Origin: Verrucomicrobiota bacterium
Lineage (GTDB): Bacteria; Verrucomicrobiota; Verrucomicrobiia; Opitutales; UBA2995
Assembly: GCA_027297085.1 (NCBI GenBank)
Contig: JAPUIL010000137.1
Coordinates: 1 to 7,207, forward strand
Length of the DNA: 7,207 bases
Direction of reading: 5' to 3'
Position numbers and translations under genes: made by a program. The notes beneath the pieces are model-generated. The model was not told the DNA's origin. It worked only from the letters and a program-made list of their open reading frames with translations, and did not search any database. How positions within the stretch are numbered: position 1 is the first letter of the stretch; each line of letters begins with the position of its first letter. Below, piece after piece: positions 5,777-7,207 of the stretch.

Positions 5777-7207
5777 ATGCGATACACCAGACTCATCGGC
5801 CGGTTCTTCTTCCATGTGGCGTCACTCATCGCACTGCTGGGCATCCCGGCCGGCTGCGGGCCGACGCCGCCTCCAAGCGGCGAGGCGGACGCCGCGGGGA
5901 ACGTCGCCACGCCAGCGGAGGACCTTCCTGAAGCGAACCCGCTGCGAAACGCTTACTTCGGCGATCTACACGTACATACGAAGTACTCCTACGACGCATT
6001 TGTCTTCGGGACCACGGCTGGCCCCGACGACGCCTACCGTTACGCGCAGGGAGAGTCCCTGACTCATCCGGCCGGGTTCGAGATGCAGCTGCGGCAACCG
6101 CTCGACTTCTACGCGGTCGCCGACCACGCCACGTTCATGGGCAACTTCACCGCCATGGCGGACCCGACCACGGAGATCTCGAAGCACCCCGCGGCGGTGG
6201 GCTTTCAGAACCTGACAAGCGTCGAAGCGCGGCGAGCCGCATTCGCTGAGGCTTTGCCTTATGCGCGTGGCGTGAAGACGGGGCTGCTTGACATCAACGA
6301 AACTCGCTCGGCGTGGGCTCGGATTGTCGAGTCGGCGAATCGCTACAACGATCCCGGCCGGTTCACCACATTCATTGCCTATGAGTACACTTCCAGCCCA
6401 GAATCGCAGAACATGCACCGAAACGTAATCTTTCGTGGAGCCGTCGCTCCCGAGTTGCCGTTCTCGCGTCTTGACTCCTATGACCCGGAGGATCTGTGGA
6501 ACTGGATGGACGGCCTCCGTGAGGACGGGATCGAAACCATCGCCATTCCACACAACTCGAACGGGTCCAATGGCCTAATGTTCGGCCGCTTTGGCTATGA
6601 GGGGCGCGTAATGGACGCGGAGTACGCCGCACAGCGCATGCGGAACGAGACACTTGTCGAGGTAACACAGGTAAAAGGGACGTCGGACACCCATCCCGCC
6701 CTCTCTATGAACGACGAGTGGGCCGACTTCGAGATCTACCCATTTCGCATCGGGGACCTGCGGCCGAGCCAACCCTCCGGGAGTTACGTGCGGGAAGCCT
6801 ACGGAGTCGGGCTCGAAATGGAAGATGCGCAGGGATTCAATCCGTATCGGTTCGGGTTGATTGGGTCGAGCGACACCCACAACGCTGCGACGTCGGCTGA
6901 CGAATCCAATTTCTTCTCCAAGACCGCGCTTCTCGATGCGACACCCGTCCTTCGCGGGTCCGTTCCCATGGAGGTTCGAGGCACCGATGGTGCGGTGTAT
7001 CTGCCTGCAGCGGAAGGAAACATTCGCCGCGGCGCGTCCGGGCTGGTAGGAGTCTGGGCGGAGCAGAACACGCGCGAGTCGTTGTTCGACGCGTTTCGAC
7101 GAAAGGAAACGTTCGCGACGACCGGGCCGAGAATCCGCCTACGCTTCTTTGGCGGCTACAATTTCGACAGCTCTCTCGATGATGACCCTGGCATGGTGCG
7201 CGCCGCT
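5777..7207 (+). CDS. DUF3604 family lipoprotein, PHP-like (3' end beyond window)
   Basis: The frame is open for 477 codons from ATG 5777 to the window edge with no stop. An in-frame TAA at 5762-5764 and no other ATG in between fix the start. The N-terminus MRYTRLIGRFFFHVASLIAL has a basic start, a hydrophobic core and PAGC ending at C27, an imperfect lipobox that suggests export and lipidation, followed by a P/G/A-rich linker. The DUF3604 core starts at YFGDLHVHTKYSYD (60-73), with PHP-type metal ligand candidates D63, H65, H67, D116/H117 (VADHA), E203 (AYEYT), H259 (IPHNSN) and D366/H368 (SSDTHN). PHP-like folds usually bind metals and hydrolyse phosphoesters, but no activity is established for DUF3604. 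Family members are usually above 600 residues, so roughly the last quarter is missing. Its G+C is visibly higher than that of the minus-strand genes. The ribosome site is weak (ACAGGA, about 15 nt upstream). Confidence 0.92.
   Translation, partial: MRYTRLIGRFFFHVASLIALLGIPAGCGPTPPPSGEADAAGNVATPAEDLPEANPLRNAYFGDLHVHTKYSYDAFVFGTTAGPDDAYRYAQGESLTHPAGFEMQLRQPLDFYAVADHATFMGNFTAMADPTTEISKHPAAVGFQNLTSVEARRAAFAEALPYARGVKTGLLDINETRSAWARIVESANRYNDPGRFTTFIAYEYTSSPESQNMHRNVIFRGAVAPELPFSRLDSYDPEDLWNWMDGLREDGIETIAIPHNSNGSNGLMFGRFGYEGRVMDAEYAAQRMRNETLVEVTQVKGTSDTHPALSMNDEWADFEIYPFRIGDLRPSQPSGSYVREAYGVGLEMEDAQGFNPYRFGLIGSSDTHNAATSADESNFFSKTALLDATPVLRGSVPMEVRGTDGAVYLPAAEGNIRRGASGLVGVWAEQNTRESLFDAFRRKETFATTGPRIRLRFFGGYNFDSSLDDDPGMVRAA

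Noticed and set aside
5715..6062. 115-codon plus-strand open frame
   Set aside because: It overlaps the start of the DUF3604 gene in another frame, and its R/T/S-rich product is typical of frame-shifted GC-rich coding DNA.
5966..6553. 195-codon minus-strand open frame
   Set aside because: It lies fully antisense to the DUF3604 gene, whose motifs are clear. The R/V/G-rich product is typical of a mirror frame in GC-rich coding DNA.

Overview
The window looks like a chromosomal piece of a Gram-negative bacterium, most plausibly from the Planctomycetes-Verrucomicrobia-Chlamydiae superphylum. Verrucomicrobia of the Opitutales/Puniceicoccales type is my best guess. It rests on the MoxR - DUF58 - BatA-type VWA gene order, the wording of the BatA-like N-terminus, weak or absent Shine-Dalgarno sites, and a PHP-like DUF3604 lipoprotein. 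No rRNA or other marker gene is present, so the taxonomy is inference.

Layout. Positions 4009 down to 1 (minus strand) hold a tightly packed operon read leftwards: a MoxR-family AAA+ ATPase (3017-4009), a DUF58 protein with a VWA-like fold (2104-3006), a large membrane-anchored BatA-like VWA protein (136-2103), and the first 44 codons of a further membrane protein (1-134) that runs off the window. Gaps are 10 nt, 0 nt and 1 nt, so translational coupling is likely. Upstream, after 325 nt, lies mog (4335-4862, minus), the molybdopterin adenylyltransferase of molybdenum cofactor synthesis. A 914-nt, relatively AT-rich gene-free stretch (4863-5776) follows. Then a plus-strand DUF3604 gene (5777 to the window end) begins, with clearly higher G+C than the rest; it is a probable lipoprotein and is cut off by the window edge.

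How the genes may work together. MoxR ATPases commonly act with VWA proteins to remodel or mature client proteins at the envelope. Here one ATPase is paired with a soluble MIDAS protein (DUF58) and a membrane-anchored MIDAS protein, plus a further membrane partner. The client cannot be read from this window. Mog is only loosely next to this operon and may be independent.

The least explained part is 4863-5776. It contains a 226-bp unit (5172-5397) bounded by 19-bp inverted repeats matching at 18 of 19 positions, with further pairing inward and several internal hairpins. This could be a small non-autonomous mobile element or the closing stem of a structured RNA. Just to its right are three alternating TTAGTA/TACTAA half-sites forming a perfect 9-bp inverted repeat, and further on are REP-like GTCCCC motifs. 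No tRNA, rRNA, CRISPR array or transposase gene was found.
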